A DNA stretch of 46,062 bases from assembly GCA_945607565.1 (NCBI GenBank), contig CALYZD010000010.1, positions 1-46,062 on the forward strand, read 5' to 3'. The stretch comes from an uncultured Bacteroidales bacterium (lineage in GTDB: Bacteria > Bacteroidota > Bacteroidia > Bacteroidales > Marinilabiliaceae). Positions within the stretch are counted from its first letter, which is position 1. Each line of letters starts with the position of its first letter. Below are positions 33,606 to 41,344 of the stretch, piece by piece. The notes beneath the pieces are model-generated. The model was given only the letters and a program-made list of their open reading frames with translations. It was not told the origin of the DNA and made no database searches. The position numbers and the translations under genes are program-made.

Positions 33606-34859
33606 ATGAACTACAAGCTATTCATAGCCCGAAGGCTGATAAGCGGCCACATCGAGAGAGGCCGGCTGTCGGGCCCGGTCATCAGAGTGGCCGTGGCCGG
33701 CATCGCCATCGGGATGGCGGTGATGACAGTGTCGGTGGCCGTGGGTCTGGGATTCAAGCGCCAGATAAGGCAGAAGGTGGCCGGATTCGGCAGCCACATC
33801 CAGGTGATGAGCTTCGACTACAACCAGAGCTACGAGACCAACCCCATCGAAGCCGACAGCGGCATAGTGGCCGCCATAGGCGCCACGCCCGGAGTGACCC
33901 ACACGCAGGTCTTCATCAGCAAGCCCGGACTGGTCAAAACCGACGAGGGCATGCACGGCCTGGCGCTCAAAGGCATCGGCACCGACTTCGACACCGCCTT
34001 CGTCAGCTCGATAATGGAAGAGGGACACTGCGTGCGGACGTGGCTGCCCGACAGCGTGCCGAGCGACGACATCGTGGTGTCGCGCCGGCTGGCCACCATG
34101 CTCGGCCTCAAGCCGGGCGACGCCGTCAGGACCTACTTCCTGCACGACGGCAGCATCCGCGCACGCCGGTTCAGGCTGGCCGGCATCTTCAACTCGCACT
34201 TCGCCGAATTCGACGAGAGCATCGCCTACGCCGACATCCGGCAGCTGCGCGGCCTCAACGGCTGGACGGACCGGATGGTGTCGGGCATCGAGATAGAAAT
34301 CGACGACTTCGGGCGGATAGACGACATCACCTCCGACATAGCATACCTGACGGCCGGCGTGACGGGCGCCGACAAGAAGCTGATGCGGACCCGCAACATC
34401 ATGGAGCTACAGCCGCAGATATTCAGCTGGCTCGGGCTGCTGGACACCAACATAGCCGTCATCCTGGCGCTGATACTTGCCGTGGCCGGCCTCAACATGA
34501 TTTCGGGACTGCTCATCCTGATTCTCGAAAACACCAACATGATAGGCCTGCTCAAAGCCATGGGCAGCCGCAGCGGAGCCATCCGCAGCATCTTCGTCTA
34601 CATCGCCGTCTACATCATCGGCAAGGGGCTCGTCATCGGCAACGTCATCGGCATAGCGCTGTGCATGGCGCAGAGCCGCTGGGGAATAGTGCGGCTCGAC
34701 GCCGACAACTACTACCTCGACACAGTGCCCATCCACCTGACGCCGCTGATGGTGCTGGCCCTCAACGCCGGCACGGTGCTGCTGACCACGCTGATGATTG
34801 TGGGCCCGTCGTATGTGATAGCGAAGATAAAGCCTGCCAAAGCCATCAGATTCAATTAG
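33606..34859 (+). CDS. LolC/LolE-family lipoprotein-releasing ABC permease
   Basis: Inner-membrane permease of the type that, with an ATPase such as LolD, releases lipoproteins for transport to the outer membrane. TM1 is at about residues 25-52 (IRVAVAGIAIGMAVMTVSV). A large periplasmic MacB-like domain follows (about 55-270), then three C-terminal helices in the FtsX-like domain. The LDTNIAVILALILAVAGLNMISGL-type segment and the MIGLLKAMGS coupling helix are typical. The length (417 aa) is normal. Its ATPase is not adjacent. It lies between the aminotransferase and miaA with gaps of 18 and 16 nt, so all three are probably one operon. Confidence 0.92.
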   Translation: MNYKLFIARRLISGHIERGRLSGPVIRVAVAGIAIGMAVMTVSVAVGLGFKRQIRQKVAGFGSHIQVMSFDYNQSYETNPIEADSGIVAAIGATPGVTHTQVFISKPGLVKTDEGMHGLALKGIGTDFDTAFVSSIMEEGHCVRTWLPDSVPSDDIVVSRRLATMLGLKPGDAVRTYFLHDGSIRARRFRLAGIFNSHFAEFDESIAYADIRQLRGLNGWTDRMVSGIEIEIDDFGRIDDITSDIAYLTAGVTGADKKLMRTRNIMELQPQIFSWLGLLDTNIAVILALILAVAGLNMISGLLILILENTNMIGLLKAMGSRSGAIRSIFVYIAVYIIGKGLVIGNVIGIALCMAQSRWGIVRLDADNYYLDTVPIHLTPLMVLALNAGTVLLTTLMIVGPSYVIAKIKPAKAIRFN

Positions 34860-34875
34860 ATAACCCTCACCACGC

Positions 34876-35826
34876 ATGAACGACCGCCGACCGCTGCTGA
34901 TTGTGCTCACCGGCCCCACCGGAGTGGGCAAGACCGACCTGGCCATCGACCTGGCGCTGCACCTCGGCACCGAAATAGTCTCGGCCGACAGCCGGCAGGT
35001 GTTCCGCGAACTGAAGATCGGCACCGCCGCGCCCACGCAGGAACAGCTCGCAAGAGTGCCGCATCACCTCGTGGGGCACAAGTCGATTGACGAATATTAC
35101 AGCGCGTCGGAATTCGAGCAGGACGCCCTCAGGGCGCTCGACGGCATCTTCGGCCGTGGCCGGTGCGCCATCATGTGCGGCGGTTCGATGATGTATGTGG
35201 ACGCGGTGTGCGACGGCATCGACCGGATACCGACCATCAGCGACGAGATACGCCGGAGCACCTGGGCCGAATACGAAAGCCGCGGCCTGCAGCACATGCA
35301 GCAGTGCCTGCTCGAGCTCGACCCCGTGTTCTACGGGCAGGTCGACCTGAAAAACCACAAGCGGGTGGTCCACGCCGTCGAGGTGTGCCGCATGGCCGGG
35401 AAGCCCTACAGCAGCCTGCGCACCCACAGCCGACGCCCCCGCCCGTTCGACACGCTGCGGATAGTGCTCAGCGCCGACCGCGAGGTGCTCTACGACCGCA
35501 TCGACCGCCGCGTGGACCGCATGATGGACCTCGGCCTGGCCGACGAGGCACGCGCCTTCTACCCCAAGCGCAGCCTCAACTCGCTCAACACCGTGGGCTA
35601 CAAGGAGCTGTTCGGCCACTTCGACGGGCTCTACGACATCGGCGAGGCCGTCAGACTGATAAAGCGCAACACGCGGCACTACGCCCGCAAGCAGCTGTCG
35701 TGGTTCCGCCGCTCGGACGACTATCTGTGGCTGGACCCCGAAAGGCGCGACGAAATATTTTCGATTGTGGACAGGCGGCTTGACGACCCCGCAGGATTTC
35801 AATCGCCAAGCAGCGGCGTCATATAG
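34876..35826 (+). CDS. miaA: tRNA dimethylallyltransferase
   Basis: Adds a dimethylallyl group to A37 of tRNAs that read UNN codons, including the tRNA-Tyr in this window. The P-loop is GPTGVGKTD (13-21). SADSRQVF is the conserved DSxQ region, and AIMCGGSMMYVDAV corresponds to the GGTGLY-type substrate site with Thr-Gly replaced by Ser-Met. LNTVGYKELFGHFDG and RQLSWFRR (KQLSWFRR here) are late conserved motifs. Length 316 aa. The last 28 nt overlap the end of a truncated gene on the other strand, so the extreme C-terminus may have been altered by that rearrangement. Confidence 0.95.
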   Translation: MNDRRPLLIVLTGPTGVGKTDLAIDLALHLGTEIVSADSRQVFRELKIGTAAPTQEQLARVPHHLVGHKSIDEYYSASEFEQDALRALDGIFGRGRCAIMCGGSMMYVDAVCDGIDRIPTISDEIRRSTWAEYESRGLQHMQQCLLELDPVFYGQVDLKNHKRVVHAVEVCRMAGKPYSSLRTHSRRPRPFDTLRIVLSADREVLYDRIDRRVDRMMDLGLADEARAFYPKRSLNSLNTVGYKELFGHFDGLYDIGEAVRLIKRNTRHYARKQLSWFRRSDDYLWLDPERRDEIFSIVDRRLDDPAGFQSPSSGVI

Positions 35827-36002
35827 AATGGTACCATTGTGGTCATGCCGTCGGCGCGGAGGTCTTTGGTGCAGATGAGATACCGGTCCGAAACCCTTTC
35901 GGAGTATTTATCGCAGAACATGTCAAGCGACTTGTGCTTGCTGTAGCCCGACGACTTGACCTCGACCGGCACCACCTTGCTTCCCCGCGACAGCATGAAA
36001 GA
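35799..36002 (-). pseudogene. 3' remnant of an AAA+/DUF4143 ATP-binding protein
   Basis: About 67 codons encode a typical DUF4143-ATPase C-terminus: FMLSRGSKVVPVEVKSS, then YSKHKSLDMFCDKYSERV, YLICTKDLRADG and VPFYMTPLLGD. In intact genes this follows about 300 residues of AAA and DUF4143 domain. Here homology stops abruptly near 36002 and is replaced by a repeated sequence. The wider open frame upstream encodes arginine/proline-rich shadow sequence antisense to other features. No plausible start codon or ribosome site precedes the remnant (an internal ATG is at 35996). The stop overlaps the miaA 3' end. It is read as a decayed accessory gene. Confidence 0.8.
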
Positions 36003-36008
36003 CGATAT

Positions 36009-36059
36009 GCCCGAAATCGCAAAATTCAAATGAGCAAAACGGCCCGAAATCGCAAAATT
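36009..36059. repeat. Two 18-bp direct repeats at 33-bp period
   Basis: GCCCGAAATCGCAAAATT occurs at 36009-36026 and again at 36042-36059. The 33-bp period keeps the minus-strand frame and would encode NFAISG twice, 11 residues apart. It abuts the breakpoint of the truncated ATPase gene. It may be part of a dispersed repeat; its presence elsewhere in the genome cannot be seen here. Confidence 0.75.
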
Positions 36060-36078
36060 GGCCGTAATCTTGAAAGGA

Positions 36079-36138
36079 CCGAGGGACAACTGCCGGGCGA
36101 CGCTTTGGGTGGTGTCGCCGGGGGCGGTTGTCCCTCGG
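36079..36138. repeat. 60-nt inverted repeat (REP-like hairpin or terminator)
   Basis: CCGAGGGACAAC at 36079-36090 pairs with its near-perfect complement at the right end (36127-36138). The pairing continues inward through GC-rich arms to GGCGAC/GTCGCC around a 12-nt loop. It lies 19 nt beyond the end of the minus-strand esterase gene, so it could act as its terminator, although no strong T-run follows on that strand. A REP-like or MITE-end origin is possible given the neighbouring repeat and pseudogene. Confidence 0.7.
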
Positions 36139-36157
36139 GCTGTGCGGAATCTGGCCG

Positions 36158-36913
36158 CTATTCGAACACGGCGGCGAGTCGGGCGTCGCGCGTCTTGAGG
36201 TCGTTGATGATGAGCGCGGCCACGCGTTCGGCTCCGGCGGTCTTGAGGTGCGTGTCGTCGGCACGGCCGTCGGGATAGTTGGGGCTGTCGGTGGGCGCGA
36301 GGTGCATGTAGAGGCTGCGCGAGCTGTCGGGGCCGAGGGCGAGCACGAGCTTCTCGGTCAGCAGCTGGGCGTCGACAAGCGTCACGCCGAGCTCGGCTGC
36401 CACCTGGCGCATGGCGTCGGGGTAGCCGCCGTGGGTGTCGACAAGGACGCCGCTCTCGTTGAAGTGGCGGCGCACGATCGACGTCAGAAGCACTGGCGTG
36501 GCCTTGCGGGCGCGCGTGTCGTTGACATAGCGGCGCAGGTTCTCCCTGTAGATAGTGGAGGCGTTGGTGAAGCGGGTGGAGTCTTCGGGCTTGTTGTCGT
36601 TGTGCCCGAACTGGATGAAGACGTAGTCGCCGGGGCGGAGGCTGTCGAGCACGCTGTCCCACCGGCCTTCGGCTATGAAGCTTTTGGTGCTGCGGCCGTT
36701 GACGGCATGGTTGCGCACGCTGACGGCGGCGTCGGGGCGCAGGTGGCGGGCGATGCACTCGCCCCAGCCCGTTTCGGGGCGGCGGTCGTCGCGCTTTTCG
36801 GCCATGGTGCTGTCGCCGATGGTGTGGATGACAAACGACTGGTCGGGCTTGGTCCGGTCGGAGGCGCAGGCTGTTGCCATGAGCAGCGCCGAAATCACAA
36901 TGAATCTATTCAT
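36158..36913 (-). CDS. Rhamnogalacturonan acetylesterase-like SGNH hydrolase (CE12)
   Basis: Removes acetyl groups from pectic rhamnogalacturonan. The N-terminal signal ends in LMATAC, a possible lipobox with Cys16, so it may be a lipoprotein. Block I is IGDSTM (nucleophile Ser35), the RGAE-type block II/III features are NHAVNGRST and FGHND (Gly103, Asn105), and the catalytic Asp-His pair is DDTH (Asp218, His221). Length 251 aa. It follows GH43 on the same strand but is separated from it by a hairpin that looks like a terminator, so its expression may be lower or independent. Together with GH28 and GH43 it forms a pectin-degrading set. Confidence 0.92.
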   Translation of the reverse strand: MNRFIVISALLMATACASDRTKPDQSFVIHTIGDSTMAEKRDDRRPETGWGECIARHLRPDAAVSVRNHAVNGRSTKSFIAEGRWDSVLDSLRPGDYVFIQFGHNDNKPEDSTRFTNASTIYRENLRRYVNDTRARKATPVLLTSIVRRHFNESGVLVDTHGGYPDAMRQVAAELGVTLVDAQLLTEKLVLALGPDSSRSLYMHLAPTDSPNYPDGRADDTHLKTAGAERVAALIINDLKTRDARLAAVFE

Positions 36914-36938
36914 TTTTCTCTGTTTGTGGTTAAGTGTT

Positions 36939-36979
36939 AAAAAACAAAGTGTTGGCAGGCCCGATTGCGGTCTGCCAAC
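36939..36979 (-). terminator. Probable terminator between GH43 and CE12
   Basis: GTTGGCAG (36951-36958) pairs with CTGCCAAC (36972-36979). On the minus strand a T-rich tract (CTTTGTTTTTT) follows. It lies between the GH43 stop and the CE12 start, so it may reduce rather than abolish read-through into the esterase. Confidence 0.65.
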
Positions 36980-37013
36980 AGAGTGGGTTCGTTTTGCGTG
37001 TGTGCGGCGGCCG

Positions 37014-38648
37014 TCATCGGGTCACCACGAATTCTTCGACGTCGAGCCAGCCGCCGTCGTTGATGAACTTGGGCCGCGTGGCGAACATGCCCACTTTGGC
37101 GCCGATCCACTGCCCGGGCTGGGCCGTGAATTCGCGTCCGAGGTCGGCGAAGGTCTTGCCGTCGAAGCTGTAGGAGAATCGGCACAGAGCCTGCGTGCCC
37201 GACCTGCTGACGCGCACGCGCAGCCACACGTCCTGGTTTTTCTGCACCAGCACGGGTTCGGAGCTGACCACCTCTTCGCGGTGCTGCTTGGCCTTGACGC
37301 ACGTGTTCTGCGACAGCAGGATGCCGCGCGGCGTCTGCTCCATGAAGAGGCCGGCGTAGTCCATGCCCATCACCACCAGCCCGGCGCGCTCGCCCTCTAT
37401 CTTGGCCGACGGCGCGAAGCGCAGGCGGGCCGTGGCGGCGAAGTCGGGCGCGGGGAACTTCTGGAGCAGCAGGTTGGGCAGGTCCCAGAGGTTGGCGTAG
37501 TTTTCGGGCAGAGGCACGGTGAAGAGGCGCAGGCGCGTGTGTGCGGCGTCGGCGAAATACCAGAGCGGGTTGGCGTTGGCGTGCCACTGCCACTGCAGTC
37601 CCAGGCGGTTGGAGGTGAAATAGTCGGTCTCCACGGGGTTGGCCTTGGGCTGCCGGGGCAGCGAGGGCTTGACGGCGGTGGTCACGGGCTCGCCGCAGCC
37701 GTCGCCGTCGGCATCGTTGCCAATCACGGGCCAGCCGTCGGCCCAGCGGAGCGGGTTGAGGTGGATGATGCGGCCGTAGGCGTCGACGTCCTGGAAGTGG
37801 ATGAACCAGTGCTCCTTGCCGTCGGGCGTGTCGACCCACGCGCCCTGATGGGGCCCGTTGATGTCGGTCATTCCCTGGGCCATCACCTTACGGTGCTCGT
37901 AGGGTCCGTAGATGTCTTTGGAGCGCAGTGCCAGCTGCCAGCCGGTGGAGACGCCGCCGGCCGGGCAGAGGATGTAGTAGTAGCCGTCGCGCTTGTAGAG
38001 CTTGGTGCCCTCGACGGTCTCGTTGCCCTCGTGGCCGTCGAACACGATGCGGCTCTGGCCGATGGTGCGGGTGCCGTCGGGCGTCATCTCGATGATGCCG
38101 AGGATGCTCTTGAGGCCGGCGCGGCTGCCGGCGTATCCGTGCGACAGATAGGCGCGTCCGTCCTCGTCCCAGAAGGGGCAGGTGTCGATGATGCCGCGTG
38201 CCGGGAGGACGAGCACGGGGTCGTCCCAGCGGCCGAGCACGTCTTTGGTCTTGACCATGAAGATGCCGTTGTCGGGGTCGCCCCAGTAGATGTAGAACTC
38301 GCCGTTGTGGTGGCGGATGGCCGGCGCCCAGATGCCGTTGCCATGGCTCGGGGCGGCAAAGAGCTCGGCCGGCACGAGGCGCTCCACGGCATAGTTGACC
38401 AGCGTCCAGTTGACGAGGTCTTTGGAGTGGAGGATGGGCAGGCCCGGGATGCAGTTGAAGCTCGACGCCGTCATATAATAGTCGTCGCCCACGCGGCAGA
38501 CGTCGGGGTCCGAATAGTCGGCGTAGATGATCGGGTTGCGGAACTTGGTGCCCAGGTCGGGCTGCCACACTTCCGACACATAGTTCTGTGCCACGGCTGC
38601 GCACGGGGCGGCCATGGCAAGCATCAGCATTGATTTCAGTCTGTTCAT
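37014..38648 (-). CDS. Family 43 glycoside hydrolase with C-terminal beta-sandwich
   Basis: Exported (signal peptide to about residue 20, AAPCAAVAQ) five-bladed propeller enzyme acting on arabinose- or xylose-containing side chains. YADYSDPDV carries the catalytic base Asp47. IDTCPFWDEDGRAYL holds the pKa-modulating Asp, and ETVEGTKLYKRDGYYY the acid Glu. A second domain from about residue 335 to the end (YFTSNRLGLQWQW, LVVMGMDYAGLF, VGMFATRP) is the concanavalin-like sandwich seen in GH43 subfamilies such as 12. Length 544 aa. It follows the GH28 gene by 48 nt, so the two are likely co-transcribed. Exact substrate is unknown; arabinan side chains of pectin fit the neighbours. Confidence 0.93.
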   Translation of the reverse strand: MNRLKSMLMLAMAAPCAAVAQNYVSEVWQPDLGTKFRNPIIYADYSDPDVCRVGDDYYMTASSFNCIPGLPILHSKDLVNWTLVNYAVERLVPAELFAAPSHGNGIWAPAIRHHNGEFYIYWGDPDNGIFMVKTKDVLGRWDDPVLVLPARGIIDTCPFWDEDGRAYLSHGYAGSRAGLKSILGIIEMTPDGTRTIGQSRIVFDGHEGNETVEGTKLYKRDGYYYILCPAGGVSTGWQLALRSKDIYGPYEHRKVMAQGMTDINGPHQGAWVDTPDGKEHWFIHFQDVDAYGRIIHLNPLRWADGWPVIGNDADGDGCGEPVTTAVKPSLPRQPKANPVETDYFTSNRLGLQWQWHANANPLWYFADAAHTRLRLFTVPLPENYANLWDLPNLLLQKFPAPDFAATARLRFAPSAKIEGERAGLVVMGMDYAGLFMEQTPRGILLSQNTCVKAKQHREEVVSSEPVLVQKNQDVWLRVRVSRSGTQALCRFSYSFDGKTFADLGREFTAQPGQWIGAKVGMFATRPKFINDGGWLDVEEFVVTR

Positions 38649-38696
38649 GTCTGCTCGGAATTATTGGTGTTTTGGAAACGGTTCTGATGGTGTGTC

Positions 38697-40118
38697 CTAT
38701 TGCGCGTCAGGCGTCTGCTGCTGCCCGTTGAGACGATAGTTGCTGAAGCTGATGCCCTTGGCGCCGGTGATGCTGTTGCCCTGCTTCACGCCGTCGAACG
38801 AGCAGTCGACGAGCGAGATGTCCTCGACGTTGACGGTCTGCGCGTCCTTGAGGCCCACGATGTAGACGCCGTATTTGCTGCTCTGGCTCTCGACGTTCTG
38901 CATCAGCACGTTGCGCACCGTGGGCGGGAAGTCGCGGCGGCAGGCCTCGCGCGGCTCGTAGTCGAGGTTGATTTTGAGGACGGCCTCGCGGCACTGCCCC
39001 ACCTTGATGTTGCGCACGAAGATGTTCTCTATCAGTCCGCCGCGGCAGGGGTTGGTCTTGATGCGGATGACGCGTTCGAGCTCGGGGCTGTCCATGGTGC
39101 AGTTCTCGACCCACAGGTTGCGGTATCCGCCCGTGATTTCGCTGCCCACCACCACGCCGCCGTGGCCGTTCTTCATGTGGCAGTTGCGCACCACGATGTT
39201 CTCGCTCGGCAGGTTCCAGCGGCGGCCGTCGTTGTTGCGGCCGCTCTTGATGGCGATGCAGTCGTCACCGGTATCGAAAAAGCAGTTCTCAATCAGCACG
39301 TTGCGCGACGATTCGGGGTCGCAGCCGTCGCTGTTGGGGCCGTGGCTGATGATGGTTACGTTGCTGACGGTCAGCTGGTTGACCATGACCGGGTGGATAA
39401 CCCAGAAAGGCGAGTTGCGCAGCGTGACGCCGTCGATGAGCACGCGCTCACACTTGTAGAGGTTGATGAGCTGCGGGCGCAGTGCGTCGGCCACGGCCAT
39501 CACGCGCTCTTCGACGGGGACGTCGTTCTGCTCGCACTCGGTGAGGCGGACGCGGCCGTGCCCCGGGGCGCGCTGCGAGAGCATGCCGGGTTTCCAGCCG
39601 TAGCGCGTGGAGCCGCACTGATGCCACCAGGTCTCCTTGGTGGCCTGTCCGTCGATGGTGCCCTGGCCGGTGATGGCGATGTCGTTCTGTCCGTAGGCGT
39701 AGATGAGCGGGTGCAGATTGTAGCAGTCGATGCCCTCCCAGCGCGTCAGCACCACGGGTAAATAATGTTCGCGGACGGTGGAAAATTTAAGCACGGCGTC
39801 CTTTTCGACCACAAGATTGACCCCCGACTTGAGCGTGATGGGCCCCGTGAGCCACTCGCCGGCGGGCACCAGCACGCGGCCGCCGCCGTTGCACGAGGCG
39901 GCGTCGATGGCCTTGTTGATGGCGTCCATGTTGGTCAGGGCGTCGGCCGAGGTGGAGGCGCCGTAGTCGGCGATGCGATAGTCGGCGTCGGCGATGGCCG
40001 GCCGGGCGATGGAGGCGGCAAGTTCCTGGCCGCGAGCCCAGACGTCGGCGGCCGGTTGTGCCTGCGCGGCGGCTGTCAGCGCCGCAAGCATGGCAAGGCA
40101 GAGATGTCTTGTTGTCAT
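38697..40118 (-). CDS. Family 28 glycoside hydrolase (polygalacturonase-like)
   Basis: Exported right-handed beta-helix enzyme that cleaves galacturonan or rhamnogalacturonan. Signal peptide at residues 1-20. Catalytic residues are in GPNSDGCDPE (Asp264; Ser replaces the Thr of the usual NTD), DTGDDCIAIKSG (Asp285/Asp286), GHGGVVVGSE (His319) and RVIRIKT (Arg-Ile-Lys). The N-terminal GGGRVLVPAGEWLTGPI is the standard helix start. Length 473 aa. It is the first gene of the GH28-GH43-CE12 run. No SusC/SusD or hybrid two-component regulator is in the window, so uptake must be encoded elsewhere. Confidence 0.95.
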   Translation of the reverse strand: MTTRHLCLAMLAALTAAAQAQPAADVWARGQELAASIARPAIADADYRIADYGASTSADALTNMDAINKAIDAASCNGGGRVLVPAGEWLTGPITLKSGVNLVVEKDAVLKFSTVREHYLPVVLTRWEGIDCYNLHPLIYAYGQNDIAITGQGTIDGQATKETWWHQCGSTRYGWKPGMLSQRAPGHGRVRLTECEQNDVPVEERVMAVADALRPQLINLYKCERVLIDGVTLRNSPFWVIHPVMVNQLTVSNVTIISHGPNSDGCDPESSRNVLIENCFFDTGDDCIAIKSGRNNDGRRWNLPSENIVVRNCHMKNGHGGVVVGSEITGGYRNLWVENCTMDSPELERVIRIKTNPCRGGLIENIFVRNIKVGQCREAVLKINLDYEPREACRRDFPPTVRNVLMQNVESQSSKYGVYIVGLKDAQTVNVEDISLVDCSFDGVKQGNSITGAKGISFSNYRLNGQQQTPDAQ

Positions 40119-40407
40119 TTGATAAAGTTTCTTTTTTAAAATGATGGTTTACGAATCGGCCGCGCCGACGTGCAAAGATTGCTGCCGGCTGTCGGTTTTT
40201 TCTAATTTCTGATGCAATTTTAACACTCTTTTCGACATCCGACGGGCGATGATAATACGCTTTGAAGGGGAGTAAAATCTGAGTGCCCGCACTGCGGAAA
40301 ATGCCGGCGCGGCCAAGATTGTTAGCTTCAAAATGGTTATCATTGCACCCGGTTAGGGCGCAGCCGAACGACCGTCGCACAACCATTTACCAATCAGACC
40401 GATAGAC
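40119..40407. other. Divergent intergenic region between GH28 and prmA
   Basis: 289 nt. Two imperfect -7 candidates are seen: AATCTTTG on the minus strand (40173-40180) for GH28, and TATCATTG on the plus strand (40338-40345) for prmA. Each has one mismatch and no good -33. No gene or strong hairpin is supported. Confidence 0.4.
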
Positions 40408-41250
40408 ATGGAATATCAGAAAGTAACGATAAGGCTGACGCCGGCGTGCGCGACGGCCTCGGAAGTGATGATGGCGCAGATGGGCGATCTGGGCTACGAG
40501 AGTTTTGTGGAGACGCCTGACGGCTTCGAAGCCTACATCCCCACCCCGGCCTTCGACCCCGAAGCCCTCGCCGGCCTCGACCCGATGGTCGAAGGCGTCG
40601 GCTACCGGTGGCAGGCCGAGACCATTGCCGACCAGAACTGGAACAAGGTGTGGGAGCAGAACTTCTTCGAGCCCATAGTGATTGGCGGCAAATGTCAGAT
40701 ACGCAGCACATTCCACAAGCCGATAGCCGACACCGAATACGAAATAATCATCAACCCGCAGATGGCCTTCGGCACCGGCCACCACCAGACCACCGAACTG
40801 ATGATAACCTTCCTGGCCGACATGGACCTGCACGGCCAGAGCGTGCTCGACATGGGCTGCGGCACGGGCATCCTCGGCATCTTCGCGTCGATGCGCGGCG
40901 CGGCGCACGTCCACGGCATCGACATCGACACGTGGTGCCGCGACAATTCGCTCGACAACATCGCGCTCAACTCCATCGGCAACATGACCGTGGCCGTGGG
41001 CGACGCATCGGCCATCGACCCGCAGGCGCGCTACGACACCATCCTCGCCAACATCAACCGCAACATACTGCTGGCCGACATGCCGCGCTACGCTGCCGCA
41101 CTGGCACCGGGCGGCACGCTGCTGCTGAGCGGATTCTATGCCGACGACGTCCCGATGCTACGCGACGCCGCACGGCAGCTGGGCCTCGAGCTCGCCGACA
41201 GCCGGCAGAAAGACAGCTGGACCGCCCTGAAACTGACCGCACGGCACTGA
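40408..41250 (+). CDS. prmA: Ribosomal protein L11 methyltransferase
   Basis: Methylates ribosomal protein L11 using SAM. The N-terminal substrate-recognition domain (about residues 1-60) is followed by a linker with NWNKVWEQNFFEP. The methyltransferase domain has FGTGHHQTT, VLDMGCGTGILGI (motif I), GIDIDTWC (motif II) and ILANINRNIL (the NPP-like catalytic loop). Length 280 aa. ATG at 40408 gives the standard MEYQKVTIRLTP start. The next gene starts 94 nt later on the same strand with no visible terminator between them. Confidence 0.95.
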   Translation: MEYQKVTIRLTPACATASEVMMAQMGDLGYESFVETPDGFEAYIPTPAFDPEALAGLDPMVEGVGYRWQAETIADQNWNKVWEQNFFEPIVIGGKCQIRSTFHKPIADTEYEIIINPQMAFGTGHHQTTELMITFLADMDLHGQSVLDMGCGTGILGIFASMRGAAHVHGIDIDTWCRDNSLDNIALNSIGNMTVAVGDASAIDPQARYDTILANINRNILLADMPRYAAALAPGGTLLLSGFYADDVPMLRDAARQLGLELADSRQKDSWTALKLTARH

Positions 41251-41344
41251 ACGCGCCGCGCGCCCCGAAACGACAGACGGAAGCATTCACCCTGACACAC
41301 ACAACCTCTCTCGACCAAATACGAAACCGAAAAATCCGACTCCC

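Noticed and set aside
36079-36138. Integron attC or phage attachment site
   Set aside because: No integrase, no tRNA overlap and no paired core site; a terminator or REP-like element explains the symmetry.
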